Shown here: positions 1 through 13,104 of the stretch, in pieces | How the letters are laid out: each line of letters opens with the position of its first letter | Position numbering within the stretch: the first letter of the stretch is position 1 | Source of the DNA: Liolophura sinensis | Taxonomy: Eukaryota; Mollusca; Polyplacophora; Chitonida; Chitonidae | Reading direction: 5' to 3' | Assembly (NCBI RefSeq): GCF_032854445.1 | Contig: NC_088299.1 | Location: 2,271,001-2,335,000 of the forward strand | DNA length: 64,000 nucleotides | The notes under the pieces: model-generated | Databases searched by the model: none | Told to the model about the DNA's origin: nothing | What the model saw: the letters and a program-made list of their open reading frames with translations, nothing else | Program-made: the position numbers and the translations under genes

Positions 1-3000
1 AGTCTTTTGACCTTTATTTATAACGCAAAACTATATACTTCATAGACTAAGCCGCGATATGCTGTACTCTTCAGAACAAGGAAATCAGAATTTCAGCATT
101 TTTAGTTTGTATACCTTATTTACATCTGTCAATCACTCCTTAAATCTTTTTATTTAACTGATTTATGTGTTAACGCTAACCGTAACACTTTTCCCTTATA
201 ACAAGGCTACCATGCCTATGGGTGGAGGAAACCGTAGTGCTTGTAAATCGCCTGATATACTTGGTGACCTAAAGCCCTAGACGCAGTACACAATCTCTAG
301 AAAGGATTGGTCAACACCCAGTCAGGAAGTTGGCTTGTCGCAATTACTTATAACTGAGTTAGACTCTCGTGTTATAACAGGGCTTAGGAGATTACTTTTC
401 CCATACGCACATGTTGCTTATCCCAAAGCGGAGCTATGCTGTAATACCGTCGAGTAAATCTGCCAGCAACCTGCTAATGGCCCTGGTTGTATCATACCTC
501 TTTCTGCTTGCCTTACCACAATATACTGCTGGCGGCCGTCGTACAAATGAATGAATAAACGACGGCGGTCAGGTATATGGACCCATAGAGAAACCTATTG
601 TCTGTTACCAGGTACCTGATGAAATTGCGGGCTGAAACCCTCTGCTAAATCCGTCAACTGGACGTAGTATTGGCGGAGGACACGTGGTTTTCAAGTTGCG
701 CGAAAAGCCACACGAGAAGTGTCGATCGATTACTGTCACTGAAGCCCCAAACCATTTTTTACTTGAGAGGCAAAACGATGCCTAAAATTGTTATAAAAAT
801 CAAATAATAAGACGATAATTGCAGATTCTATCCTGCGGAAGTAAAACCCGAGCTATGTTTATTAGCACCCAGCTTGAAACATTTGGTTTTGTAAAGAAGA
901 ATACATTTTTGGACTTTAGCCCAAAAAAGGGCTGTGTGAATTTGGCCCCTGTTCTCTGTATGGCTGAACGTAGTTCTTATGTTTGGGCATGCGGAAAACT
1001 ATTCGAAACAGTTACAGCTTTAACATGTTATTATACCATTAAGTGAAGATCACATTCCGTGCAATCCCACGACATGAAGTAACGGGTTATTGTTGACACC
1101 ATGCACAACAGCAAAATCCTTTGCCTGCTTAAAAATTATCACCCTGTTAAAATGTATGGATCCATTGATTTCTCTCTTTTAACTGGTTGCCTCGTCTAAA
1201 TAATCATCTCTTATCTATTGAACGAGTTAAAGAAAAGTACGGCAATTTGTAGACAATGTCAGCAATCTTCTGTAAGTTCAAATGAAACATTATTCCTTTA
1301 TAAAGCTTGATTCAAGATCAGGGACCAAGGTGTAAAATAAGAATTTTTATAAATGCATAAAAATATATATCAGTGATAGACATCAAGCAGATCCATCCTC
1401 GAAAACCTTGAAAGTATCCCTTTAAAAACATACGGGATTCACCAAATAACAAGTGTTAATATCACTTTGAATATATTGTTAGGCTACTTTTTTGTTACAT
1501 AAACGCTGCACATGCGTCAATATTTCGTTCGAATTGTGTAATCTTCATCGAAGCCAGTTACTCATTCGTTAACATTCAGTTCACCTGTTCAGTTAAATGA
1601 TTTTGTTTCTTGATAAATGAATGTGCAAATTTTGTGACAGATGTACGCGTATGTACTGCTTGTGTAGTTGGTACTAACTGCATTGTGAACGTAAAATCAA
1701 TTGTCGGATAGAATTCTCTAGCCCAGTGTTCACTGCTAACGGGTAGAATATGGACGCGGTAAATGAATTAAGCCTTGTTATCAGTAATGCGTTTATGACA
1801 TGATGGTTATCACTTATTGATTGGATTTTATTTGATTATTTCCTCTAGTCTTCGTCATAAAGACCGCACTAACATTTCCTCTCTGCCTCTTCGTTATGTC
1901 ATCTGTGATGTAATTCTATTCTGCACGAAGTGATCGAGTTTGCTGGAATAGAACGGAACGGTTTGTGGCAATCAATTTAGAATCGGTTTTGGTTATGAAG
2001 TTAAAATCAGTATTGCTAATCAAATGAAAAGCAGTCAAAAGAATGATTAGATGACAAGAAGATACAATAGGAAGGCATGTAATGATTTGATCAAAGTGAA
2101 CATAACCATGTAAAGAAGAATAGATGCCAGTAAACGCGCCGTGCAAAACGTTCGCAAATTATTTTATTTGTCTTACTTACTTACGTTTGCTGTGCCATAA
2201 AAGGGATTTAAATTAGCATAAAATAGGATAGTTCTTTTGGAGCACATCTAAGTAATAGTGCTTTCTATAAGAATTTCCCCTTTTTGCCTAAGGAACAATT
2301 TGACAATAGATATTTTCTTTGAAATCATCTCTCAATGGCTACCTTAGGATCTTTGTTGTATTTCCAATGGATTTTAGGCGGTGAAAGGTAATGTTAAAAA
2401 GCTGTGCAAATCGCAGAAACACACCTTAATATATAATAATATAATTGCTTTTGAAGAATTTTGTTGAGAAAAAGGTAGGACACACATTATTTTTAACTCT
2501 TTTTGAAAGCTTTAAACATCAGCTGTGATTTATGGCTGGAAAGGTGTACACCATGTATCCACAATGGCTACCCAACATGTCAATTTTGATTCCCATTTTA
2601 TTTGGTCATGACCTAGTATTTGGAGTGTTTTAGAGTTGTGGAAATTCTAACTGACAATTGGTAAGATTATAACAATACGTTAAATAGTTAAAAATATATA
2701 AAATTAGCAGTGGGTAGTCCTTCAGTTTTGCCATGTGGTTTTTAACCCAGGGTAAAAATCACGACTGATATAATCTTGTACAGTTCCATATAGGCATTCT
2801 CTACCTTGATGCAGATTGGGTGGTAATTGTAGCGTGTATATAAGCGAACATACATTCTGGACAAAAACATACTGGACAAGGTATGCACAAACAGATTTTA
2901 GACAAAGCAAGATTATGGTAAGTAAGTTGAAAAAAGGTTTGACTTGAGCAGTGAAATGTTTTGAATATACTGTATGCCCGAAAAACGGACGTGCTCTCTG

Positions 3001-6000
3001 CCGGAGGACGGGACGTTTAATGTACTTATGGCCAATGTTTAGTGAGTGCTGGCAAAACGTAGTGAATTTAAACTGATTGGAGCAAATATTTCCTTCATAC
3101 GTTTCCTTCATGGAAGTATTTTATCATCTCATTTTATCAGGGATTTATAAACCACCCCAAAGTAGAAAATCCTAGAACCAATCAGGAGCGTCGTTTCAAT
3201 TCACAAATGACTGAAAGAGCCTTCTTCGTTTTCCAAACTGAGAAAACGCGAGTTTGATTGAAGGAATACAGAAGGGCTGAAAATACATTTTATTACAGAT
3301 CTATAATCGGCAACTGGGCAATACTTTGACCTGCTAAGGATTTAATTTGAAATTTGTGAAAATATCATTAGTTCCCCAGCAGAGCGTTGTTATTTTTGCT
3401 GGAATTGTTCAAAATGCATGAATCTTGGAATACCAGTGGATAATCGTACATATATTGCACATTCTTCAGAGTTTGTTAGGTAACCATGATTCCTAGCAAG
3501 CGTCGGATTCAGTTGCTGTGCACTTAATTAAGAAACACCTTATAGCAGTGATAACAAAAAAAAAAACATATAGGCTAACCCGTTTTACATGACACAAGAT
3601 ATATTTAATACATTGATATGTCCATGATGCTGACTGTCCAAATGTCAAAACAGCAGGTGACTAACAACTCCATAGACAAGACTCTTTAACAAGCAGGAAT
3701 CACACGGATAACGTTCCATGCCTTCTTCATAACATCAGAGAATCCCAAACCTCCACGGAGATGTCACGTGCAAAGGTCACTCGCTACGATCGAGGCACAG
3801 TGGACTAGCCGTATAGAGCGCTGGTAAAACGTTATTGCGTCGAAGGGCGCTCGATGGGATTGAGTTCTTGTCAATAGATGAACCTCCAGGGGCAGGTATT
3901 AGCTTTGGCCGATCAGTTTACGAGCAAGTGGTCATGAAAGGACATCTCCCTTCACTTCTCCAGAGCAGCTCTACGGTTGGCTGTTGTTTGCGGCATCTCT
4001 CTTCAATGTCCGGCGAATCGTCTTTGAATAATGGCTAAGGACTTTCAAGCATCAAATAAGGTCTTCTTTACGTATGACAGCTGATCTCGATGCTGCCGAA
4101 AGTATTGACATCTAACAGTCCATTTTTGTGTCTTTAATGAACTGCTGGACCCGCACAATGTTTGTTGAGCACACAATGTAATGGCGAAACCATGCATGTT
4201 TCTCCGTTGACCATTCATTTCACAGTAGACATCGCATCACAATGCCCAAAAACCTCACACCCCACCCCAGAGTCAATCTGTGTTCTCGATGCACTGCTAT
4301 TGCAGACAATTCGTTGCTCAAGGCAAAAACCGATTTTAATTTTTCTTACCTCCTCTAAATGAAAGGAGCAAACATGGAAAGCTGTACATGCACCGATATA
4401 TTACCCATCGGCATCTGTGAGCCATTTTCTGAACCTAGATGTACAGCCAGAACACAATCACTTACAGCGCACTGTTGTTCGAGTTCAAGCCGTTACTAGC
4501 CTTTACAGCCAGCTTTTTAGGATACGCTGTATTGGTGTCAGTAGCCACTTCGCTGTACAGGTACTTCATGTCACGATCCCGAACACCTTTGGTAAGAAAC
4601 ACAACAAGAAAATAAGGATTTAATAGATGTATATGTTATAGGTGATCAATAGTGTCTTTAGCTGACCAATTCGTTATTAGTTTTGGATTGTTTTATTCTA
4701 CACGAAAATGCATTAATCTGCAGTATCTGGTCAAATATATTTCCAACGCACATGAAAGGAAGTCAACGCATAAACATCCAGGTGTGATGACAAAGAAGAA
4801 TGCTCTCATCTTTTTATTTTCACGTGTAATATTTACGGTATAGTGAACAACGAGAGTCAGGCCACCGACGACAGTGTGGCAAACTATCACACGCAACCGG
4901 CAAAACAGAGCCTTCTGCCAATCCACCTCAGTCAAGGTTTCATTCCAAACCGTTCATACAAATACATGAATACTAGTAACCCACATGCCCCCAGCAACAT
5001 GGCAAAAAATCGGGCCAAAAAAAAATAAAAAATATGCACCGCTGTCGACTGCAAGCAATTAAACATCACTGGTCCAAACTTACTCAGAATGCTGTGTTGT
5101 TATCAGATTTAGCATACAATCACATTAAACCAGTGCAAAGGGAACAACAGCCATGAAAGCCAGAAATGTGTCTAACGTTCAAACTTCAGCCCCTACCGCC
5201 CGTTAAATCGACAACGAATGATGACTATGTTGAGATGGACTATATCCACCTGTTTTTCAGTTGCCACGAAAAACTTATAAGTAGCCCTGCTTGTCAATGT
5301 ATTAATCGATGTATTAGTCGGTTGGTTTTGATATCTCATCTTTTAACATTGACCATTCGCTTAATAATGGACCATTCAAAATGCAAGCCGGAATGTCGTA
5401 GCGATGTGCTTGCTTATTTATGAACCTCAAGACATCCGCACAATTTTCGAGTCAGGTAATGTCCTTTGTATACGTATTATGTAGAGACGCGTCCATAGAC
5501 CCCTAATTTAAGGACCTCTGTTAAACGAAAAGGAAAAAGGCAAATCTAATAAATAAGAAAAAATCTTGTGTTGTATATACATATTTAATATATACACGAT
5601 TGTCTGGAAGAGAAAGAATCGTTTCTAGTACTGTTGTAGATAAGGTTTAACATTGGGGAGTAAGAGAAACAATCCACGGCATGAAGTCTTTGGATGCACG
5701 CAACCTATGGTGTTGTGACCAGGTCAAATGCACTAATAACCCTTGTCCTAAAGGCAGTTAAACTTCACAGTGCCAAAAACCCAGCAACTGTATGCCGCAA
5801 ACGACTGCCCGAGGAACCATTTACATTGAGGTCATTACAATCTTGTGCATCGTTAGGGGAAAACCTTCAGTTCATCATCCACCATTTCGATGATTTAGTA
5901 TCTCTCCCACAAAGATGAAAGTGTTGTTTTATTGTGTGTTTGTTCACCATAAAAGTAGATGCCAAAACACAGGTGAAATTATGAATAAAGATGGCGGGAT

Positions 6001-6660
6001 CCATTGACCTGCGCCCCATTGAAACACTGGTATGTCAATAAACTATGTTACAACAATACTCAAAATCACAGTACATCTTCGCTAGAATAAGAAGTGAATT
6101 GCCATTCCAATTCATATACTGGATACGTTTGTCAATTTGTTTTGTTTTAACTTCGGTTTGACGAAAGACTGTGGGTGGGCACTTTAGAGTGAATTAAACA
6201 GTCTATACCTTTCGCAAGGGCATGAGAATCATAAGAATTTACTTCCGAGGACAGCTGCACTACGTTAGAACTCCTTAGCGAATAAACCTGTACCTCTGAA
6301 AGTTCTTAACCGTGTGAAGTAGTACCTACATTTATTAGCATACAAAACATCCGCGTTTTAGATTACTTTTACTGTTGTCTGTTGAAAATGTATTCCTGAG
6401 ACGCGATGTTTTAGAACGCTCTTTGATCGTTATTTTCGTGTTTAGCCCCAATAACTGTGAAAGTTACAGCAGTAAAACATTGTATTCTATATCCCACAAA
6501 TAAATACACGAATTCTTTCTAAAAGGCATATAGCATTTGAAGAATAGTGTGTATCAAAGTCAACTTGATTTCAACCATCGCCATTTCCTGTCTCATTTCT
6601 TTCTAATATATTGCATTGACTGTGGCAGAAAAATAACTGACAGCTAGCCAAACATAATGC
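1..6660. other. No gene recognised
   Basis: A+T-rich sequence with short open frames of chance length; the longest is 129 codons on the minus strand at 2722-3111, with no recognisable motif. Only the SINE-like hairpin near 550 was noted. Confidence 0.6.
523..576. repeat. Hairpin made of two facing SINE-1-like fragments
   Basis: GCCGTCGT (535-542) and ACGACGGC (559-566) pair perfectly around a 16-base spacer. TATAC and GTATA lie outside. GCCGTCGTACAAATGA resembles the SINE-1 GCCGTCGTATAAGTGA block, so this looks like two opposed relics. Confidence 0.5.
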
Positions 6661-6823
6661 AACGTATCAGTATAATGGCTCTGGCGGGGCAGCTTACTTG
6701 CCTTCGGTAAGTCGTCTCAGTGAAGTAGCACTAGATAAAAGAGCGGTGGAAATCCGTCCTGCAACAAAGAGGCACATTGCATGCACTCGAAGGATTCCTT
6801 CGTCGTCATATGACTGAAAAATT
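6661..6823 (+). mobile_element. SINE-2 copy, truncated at both ends
   Basis: It matches the SINE-2 body from GTATCAGTATAATGGCTC through ATATGACTGAAAAATTG. The tRNA head and CACTC tail are missing. It ends in a 23-bp imperfect hairpin (AAAATTGAAAC and its complement around one base). Confidence 0.85.
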
Positions 6824-8426
6824 GAAACAGTTTCAATTTTAGGCTGACTGATAACTTCAAAAATGACGTATGGCAGACATTACACGTGTTCCATGTTTTT
6901 ATCTCGGATTAATGCAGACAGGTATAAGTTTTATGGAAAGGCATAATTCGCTCACATACTTTAGTAGCCTTAATTATAAGGCGATCTTCCAGATAGAACA
7001 TATGAATCACAAGTTCTCTTTTATCATTCCTGTGATACGTTTATTGGGTATATGTGTACTCGTGAAGAAGAGACGCTATACACAAGCATTACCGTGTAAC
7101 AGCACATCATAATGTGCTTTTACATATCTTGGTGCTGAGTTGATTTGGCCTCATTACATTGTAATTTGAAAGACTGACAAGACTCTATTTGTGTTACTTT
7201 ATTATTAGTTATAATTATTTTTCTTCTCGCAGCTGTGTGTAGTCTTACACTTTATTGTTAAAGAGACTGTTATAAATATTTCTCTGACACATCGCAGATG
7301 TATATATACACTTTGTAGTACAAAATAAAATGAAATGCAAAGAAAACAAATATCTTCATCGCTCTAGCGCCGTGTAGACTCTGATATACTTTCTGGTGTC
7401 AGTCAGTAATCACTTCACCTTACTATCACAATACCTATCAGGTCGGTATTTGATGGAGAGCTATCGTTCACCCCGCAGGGCGTTACGCGGTTCATCGTTT
7501 AAATATATCGGTGTTTGCTTTTTAAAAGTGTCTCGCGTAGTGCATCTAGAAACGTAGAGACATCAACGCCAGTGGAGCGTGCAACCTGTTTGCGTGGGTT
7601 ACAGCGTCAGACAATCGTCTGGCAATTATTTTGGGAGATTTATTATGTAAGCGTGTTTATAAGCGGTAACAAATGATCAGATGAATCTGGTTTATTCTGT
7701 TTGAAATCACAGCAATTGCTTTCTGCCTGGCGTCTTCAGTGCAATGTGGTTGTCTGACGTAAGAGCCATGATTGATTGATGTGCGTAGGTAAATAATACA
7801 CCTCACAAGGCTTTTTGCCGAAAAACCTGGAAGGATACCCTAAAGTAACAAACCAGACAAGCTTTGCTTGAAGTGCACAGTATCCATAATGCATTACCTA
7901 AACTCTCTGAGCGTCATCCTTTGAAACATCTCACTACAACATACGATGTGCAAAAGATAAAAAAAAAATAAATGACTATGGAGAGAGAAAAAGAAAAAAA
8001 AATGCAAATGCACATCGGAAATGACAATTTGCAATCATGAATATATGAGTGAAGTTATATTACACAACGTGGGATAAGGTCATAAGGAAAACTCTCCGGT
8101 CATGACTGTAACAAAGTTTGAACCCACATCTTGCTCCGACTGTTACATTACATGCTTCATTATTTTTGTCCTACACTGTCCAGGGCTGTATTGGTAAAAG
8201 TCTGCGCTTCTGGGTAGCTGTTATTCACATATAAACATTCACGAATGAGGCACCTTTTATCGCGCCCAATAGCGACCCGTCCTATCCGGACTGACCATCA
8301 TGCTCTTTAATACATGAGTTCTGCGTCATCAGTTTGGTTATAAATCGTCATCACAAATTCCCTCCGCAGCTATGACCTGTATTATTTTAGGCGGAAAGGT
8401 TCCTCATTCTAGATGAATAGTTCAGT
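6824..8426. other. No feature recognised
   Basis: Unique-looking A+T-rich sequence; short A-runs near 7970 and 8000. Confidence 0.6.
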
Positions 8427-8764
8427 ATACGGGCAGTTGTATGACTATTTCTTAAAATAATTGCTATTCTGTATGTGAATACAGAATTTAATACCGGGTC
8501 AGAAATTTGCAACCGTTTATTCGGTATTAAGACACCGAGCTTTCCGATAGTTTGTGGTCAACGTATCTCATATGTGCGAGATACACGCGACTGGAATACG
8601 GGCAGTTGTATGACTATTTCTTAAAATAATTGCTATTCTGTATGTGAATACAGAATTTAATACCCGGTCAGAAATTTGCAACCGTTTATTCGGTATTAAG
8701 ACACCGAGCTTTCCGATAGTTTGTGGTCAACGTATCTCATATGTGCAAGATACACGTGACCGGA
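8427..8764. repeat. Two-copy tandem duplication, 169-bp unit
   Basis: Bases 8427-8595 and 8596-8764 are the same apart from about four substitutions, so this is a recent duplication. Each copy holds a hairpin, ATTCTGTAT/ATACAGAAT, with a 4-base loop. No coding frame runs through it. Confidence 0.92.
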
Positions 8765-8768
8765 ATTC

Positions 8769-8786
8769 ACACTAGAGCTCTAGTGT
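8769..8786. repeat. Perfect 18-bp palindrome ACACTAGAGCTCTAGTGT
   Basis: It is self-complementary over 18 bases, five bases after the end of the 169-bp tandem duplication. Confidence 0.9.
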
Positions 8787-11726
8787 AACGTGTAGTTACG
8801 TACTCAGTAATCATACTTTAGGATAGTTCTTGACTAGGTCATGATGTTTCAAAGTGGGATTTATATGCTCAGACGAGACATTGCCTGACCATGAGGTCAC
8901 GTGTTCAACTCCAACTCGGTTTTACGTTAGAAGGTTTATCAAACACATTTCTTTGCAGCAAAAGAACAAAAAAACAAATCACCGCCATCGTATGAGTAAA
9001 ATGTTCTTTTGAGACACTAACAAAATGATCGTCACATGTAATATTTTTGTAAGTTGAACAGTAATCTATAAAAACGATCAAATTTTGTGAGTGTGTATAG
9101 AATAGTTGTCCAAACAATTTAGTGAAAACATTTAATTTTGCATTGTTTTTGCCAACAGAAACGTCCCCGGCCTTTTCCTGAAAAGCATTTTTTGCACAAA
9201 AGCCTGTACAAAGACAAGACAATCTGTCCAAACCCGGGCAGCGTTTGGCATTGACTCGATTATGGTCGGATGGAAACGTGAGCTGTCTTTTGATTCTAAT
9301 GGCGTTTTCAGCTGAACAATTAGTGCTGCGAGAGAATCTGTCAACAGCATCCACGACTTAGATCAATTACTTAAAAAGCTTCTCAGTTGATGTTTTATGG
9401 ATGATTTCTGGCACACCGCACTAACCTCAACGGTATCAAGCGACTTTAGGCTAACAAGCCAGCTTCGATCTCCATTGCCCTAGGTGTTGACAACACGTTC
9501 GTTGCTTTTTTGCTAAAAGGGAAGAGCATTTTCAGGAAACGTATGTTTTTATGACGTTAACAGAAAACAATAGCAATCAAGGTCAAAATCAATAAACGAT
9601 GTCCACATTTGGAAAGCTGGAAGTAACTCGTTACGTCATACTGTCATTTTGGCGTCACATATGCGGCAATATTCATCATCTCAGTCATGATTTGGGCCAT
9701 TTTCACTTTGATTGCGTGATAACCTGAGGCAAAGCAAGAGCCACAGAATACGTAAACAGGGTTTTTTCTCATGGCTGCAGGCCATTGCATTGTTAGTTTA
9801 ACAAGCCCAATATGTGAGCATCCTATATACTTATATGTGTATATATATATATTTGTATAAGAGAAAACAAAAGAAACCTTCTCAAACTTCGTTGTATTCC
9901 AAATGGGGTACTCAGTGGGTAATTGCTCCGATTTACTCCTGTGGGTAAGAGGTTTGTGAAGGACGGACGCCCAACAGCACCATCTGTCCTCCCTTGCATG
10001 GCTGTTCTGCTTGGTTTCCTCGTGAATCTTGGTCCAGAATTGTGCCAGTCAGAGGGAATTGTAACTGCAGTTTCGAACCTTCGTTCTTATCAGGGATACG
10101 TTGTCCATCCTCCCTTCACAAACCCGTTACCCACAGGAGTAAATCGGAACAATTATCCTCCGGCACCCCATTCGGAATACAACGCTGCAGAAATTTAACA
10201 AGGTTTTTCTTTGTTTTTTCTTATACCTGTTCTCCACATCAGAGCAATTAACTTCTTTCTCACATTTGTGTAGACAGTTAAAGAAATGAGTTGTGTTGGT
10301 AAAAAGACGTGGTGACAGTATTTAGATCATTCATACAGCAATACACCAGACAATTATACGAATATATTCTATTTTTACACCATTTTTACATCTGTGCGAT
10401 AAAGTCAGATAAAGGTACAGATTACAAAGATCATTACGATTTTTATCATTTGAATTGTAAAGATTCTGAGTTTACGATAGGATCCCTACGTATTTCTCAT
10501 AAATTTAATTAGCTTGTTTTCGAGACCTAGACTTCATAGCCTCTGGTTATGCCACAATTATTCAAAAAAAAAAAAACGTGGCAAGCTGGATGATAGGTAT
10601 GTTTGGACGAAGAATGACCTGGCACAAAATAAACATTAACAAATTACATTTATCTAATCTCTCGTAGTCATATGATCCCACCTCAGTATGGTAGAGGTAT
10701 ATGGTTAGGATATTCTGTTACAAATAAGGCAGTCTATGTTACAGCGTGTGTGTATGCGTGTTACTTTATTGAAACAGATCACTCCCCACGCTCGTTGCAT
10801 TATAAATTTCTTTACACTGGTATTTACGTTCAACATTTCTTTGAGCTCAAGAGTGACTTTGTTATTTTTAGGGCCTAATTTGATAAGTACTCAACTGTCA
10901 TTGCATAATATCCTTCATTCTAAAGGACCTGCTACGGTACGGCGGAGATAAGGGCCCAGAAAGGCAAGATAAGAAAGTGCAAATTTCAAAACCCCAGCAC
11001 AATTCTGTATATTTCCGGATCAGAAGTATAAAACTTGGTTGAAGCACTCGTGAAAGTTATAATGCCATAAAAGAGATGGTTTCTTAGTAATAACCCTCCA
11101 AAAATGCACCGTCGATCAAAAACGCCAATTTTTTTGTTCAAACGGGACACTGTCAGGCTACAAAATTTTCGATTTTATGACCTATACATTGCTTCAAATC
11201 ATTCTTGTTATACATCAGGAAAGGGACGTAAAACAGAACTGAAAAAAATAAATATCGTTACGAGTGCGTCAACAGCTGTCAATCACAGCTATAGTCAGTT
11301 TCGCTTATTGAGATGCACAGTTTCTTGCACTGGGGTCGATCCCCCGCCTTACAATACCAGGCCCTTTAAAGATCTCCAGTAAAACTGATGTTGTAAATTA
11401 GAAGACATTGTTTTCATGAATAAATTCAGTTACACATTCATTCTCAAATACACAAAAAGTGTACTCAGACATACAGTAAAAAAAAGTGTATGGAATAAAG
11501 CGTTAATTGAGCCAATTGAGCCAAGCCAAGCCAAGCGTCTTATCACTTATGAAGTGTAGCAACACGAAAGAGATGCATGCGATGTGGTGTACATGGACAA
11601 AACGATCAAGCACTGGCATCATTGTCAACAATTTGCACTGATCGTGACAGAAACACCACAGTTGTGTAATGGCACATATTGGGGGTAAAAGGAAGTAAAC
11701 TCAGCTTAGAAAGAAGTATAGTCAGC
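8787..11726. other. No gene recognised downstream of the TRHR-like gene
   Basis: A 149-codon open frame on the minus strand (8905-9354) lacks an ATG near its start and has no known motif. There is a short (TA)n run near 9845. Confidence 0.6.
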
Positions 11727-11732
11727 TTTATT
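11727..11732 (-). terminator. Candidate poly(A) signal AATAAA of the TRHR-like gene
   Basis: This is the first AATAAA on the minus strand that I noticed downstream of the TGA at 12304. It predicts a 3' UTR of about 0.6 kb that includes the 21-bp minisatellite. No transcript evidence is available. Confidence 0.4.
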
Positions 11733-11983
11733 TTAGTGCAACATGCAACATTCGTGGGGACAGGTACACGTGTGCCATGAGTGAATGTGTACGTGTGGTT
11801 AATACAGATGTGGCACAAAATGGTGTGTTTGAACAAGGTATTGAACATGTAGCCATGAGAAAGGATGAGAACTATTGGACTTTGAACACTCGGAATGGTG
11901 AACATGAGAGTAAAAGCTGCAGGTGTATCACAAATAAACACTTACGCCAAGAAGGTGAACAAAGCGTTATACAAAAATAGCAG

Positions 11984-12241
11984 GGTGTCATTGAAACATA
12001 ACATGGTATCACAAAAACATAACGTGGTGTCACCGAAACATAACATGGTGTCACAGAAACATAACATTGTGTCACAGAAACATAACGTGGTGTCACAGAA
12101 ACATAACATGGTGTCACAAAAACATAACATGGTGTCACAGAAACATAATGTAGTGTCACAGAAACATAACATGGTGTCACAGAAACATAACATGGCTCCA
12201 GAGAAACATAACAGGCTGTCACAGAAACATAACAAGGATTC
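11984..12241. repeat. 21-bp minisatellite, about 12 copies, in the predicted 3' UTR of the TRHR-like gene
   Basis: The unit reads AACATAACATGGTGTCACAG plus one base on the + strand, in about 12 head-to-tail copies with point differences; outer copies are the most diverged. Because 21 is a multiple of three, frames stay open across it on both strands (repeating KHNMVSQ and similar), which explains the long open frames without any need for coding. It starts 62 bp downstream of the receptor stop codon. Confidence 0.9.
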
Positions 12242-12303
12242 ACGTGAACAGAAAGATGTAGAAGATCAAAGAGAAGAAGGGTTGGAGGATATATAGGCTT
12301 ACA

Positions 12304-12621
12304 TCAACTGCACAGTGGCTGGTGAGCCGAAGTTTCCATTCGGACATGGGAGCATGAGGTGAACACATAACGTTGGCGCTGAAGTGACTGTTTCTTACCA
12401 CAGCGTAATATTTTCCTGAAGGCACGTCGAAATTTAACAGACATGGCGTTGTAAAGAATGGGGTTAATGGCACTGTTGATATAAATCATGACCCGACAAA
12501 ATAAGATGAACCACAAGTCCAGGTATCTCTCTTTAGCGAAAGAGTTGTAGACGACCATGAGGCGATACGGCATCCAGAGCGTGGCGAACAGCGTGACTAC
12601 CACCGCTAGCATACGGATCAC
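12304..12621 (-). CDS. TRHR-like: TRH receptor-like GPCR, coding exon 2 (TM6, TM7, C-tail)
   Basis: This exon encodes residues 255-359. It starts after a pyrimidine-rich acceptor ending TTTCAG|GTG and joins exon 1 in phase 0 to give [14 protein letters not shown], matching the ICL3/TM6 boundary of TRH receptors. TM6 carries WMPYR (Y273, R274). TM7 carries FCR (R297) and [10 protein letters not shown], which contains the NPxxY motif (307-311). Helix 8 is [11 protein letters not shown], with a likely palmitoylated C328. The tail is about 30 residues and the total is 359 residues, shorter than the 398 of human TRHR because the C-tail is short. The stop is TGA at 12304-12306. A read starting at the upstream ATG (12628-12630) is open, but its first three residues come from the intron/acceptor and are not part of the spliced protein. 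Confidence 0.92.
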   Translation of the reverse strand: MIRMLAVVVTLFATLWMPYRLMVVYNSFAKERYLDLWFILFCRVMIYINSAINPILYNAMSVKFRRAFRKILRCGKKQSLQRQRYVFTSCSHVRMETSAHQPLCS

Positions 12622-12794
12622 CTGAAACACACAAATGAAACATGGCAGCAGTGGTTACAGAGAAAAACCAGAGGGAGATAAGCCACACCAAGGAGAATAA
12701 GACATCATCAGTATTAGCTGCTCATACATATTAAAAGTGAAGCAAAGCTGCTTGTTGGGTGTAATGTTAGGAGCTTAACTTCGTTTTCAACTTT

Positions 12795-13090
12795 AGACCG
12801 GCCCGGATAGCACAGTTGGTAGAGCGCCCGCCGCTCAATCGAGTCACACCTAGGCGTCCAGTATGAAGGGGGATAGTGTAACGACTGGTTGACCTGTATC
12901 AGTATAATGGCTCGGCCGGGCGGCTTACTGACCATCGGTGAGTCGTCACAGGGAAGCAGCACTAGATAAAAGAGCGGTGGAAATCCGTCCTGCAACAAGG
13001 AGGCACATTACATGCACCCTAAGGATTCCTTCGTCGCCATACGACTGAGAAATTGTTGAGTACGCCGTTACACCCCAAGCACTCACTCAC
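12795..13090 (+). mobile_element. SINE-2 copy, near full length, with 14-bp target-site duplication
   Basis: The head GCCCGGATAGCACAGTTGGT is tRNA-like with a Pol III A-box; the B-box region is partly deleted. The body is the same as in the copies at 6.7 and 37.5 kb, and the tail is CACTCACTCAC. It is flanked by TCGTTTTCAACTTT at 12781-12794 and 13091-13104. The duplication and 3' tail show target-primed retrotransposition. It is antisense to the receptor gene, in its intron close to exon 2. Confidence 0.88.
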
Positions 13091-13104
13091 TCGTTTTCAA
13101 CTTT

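Noticed and set aside
2722-3111. 129-codon minus-strand frame starting with ATG
   Set aside because: No recognisable domain, splice context or repeat relation; chance length.
8905-9354. 149-codon minus-strand frame with several cysteines
   Set aside because: It begins at GTG with no early ATG, no known motif and no paralogue; the length is within chance for a window of this size.
11895-12296. 133-codon + frame and 97-123-codon minus frames of KHNMVSQ-type repeats
   Set aside because: They are produced by the 21-bp minisatellite in the same way. The array lies in the predicted 3' UTR of the receptor gene.
12797-12860. Possible free-standing tRNA gene (GCCCGGATAGCACAGTTGGT)
   Set aside because: It is the head of the SINE-2 at 12795-13090 and lacks a complete T arm.
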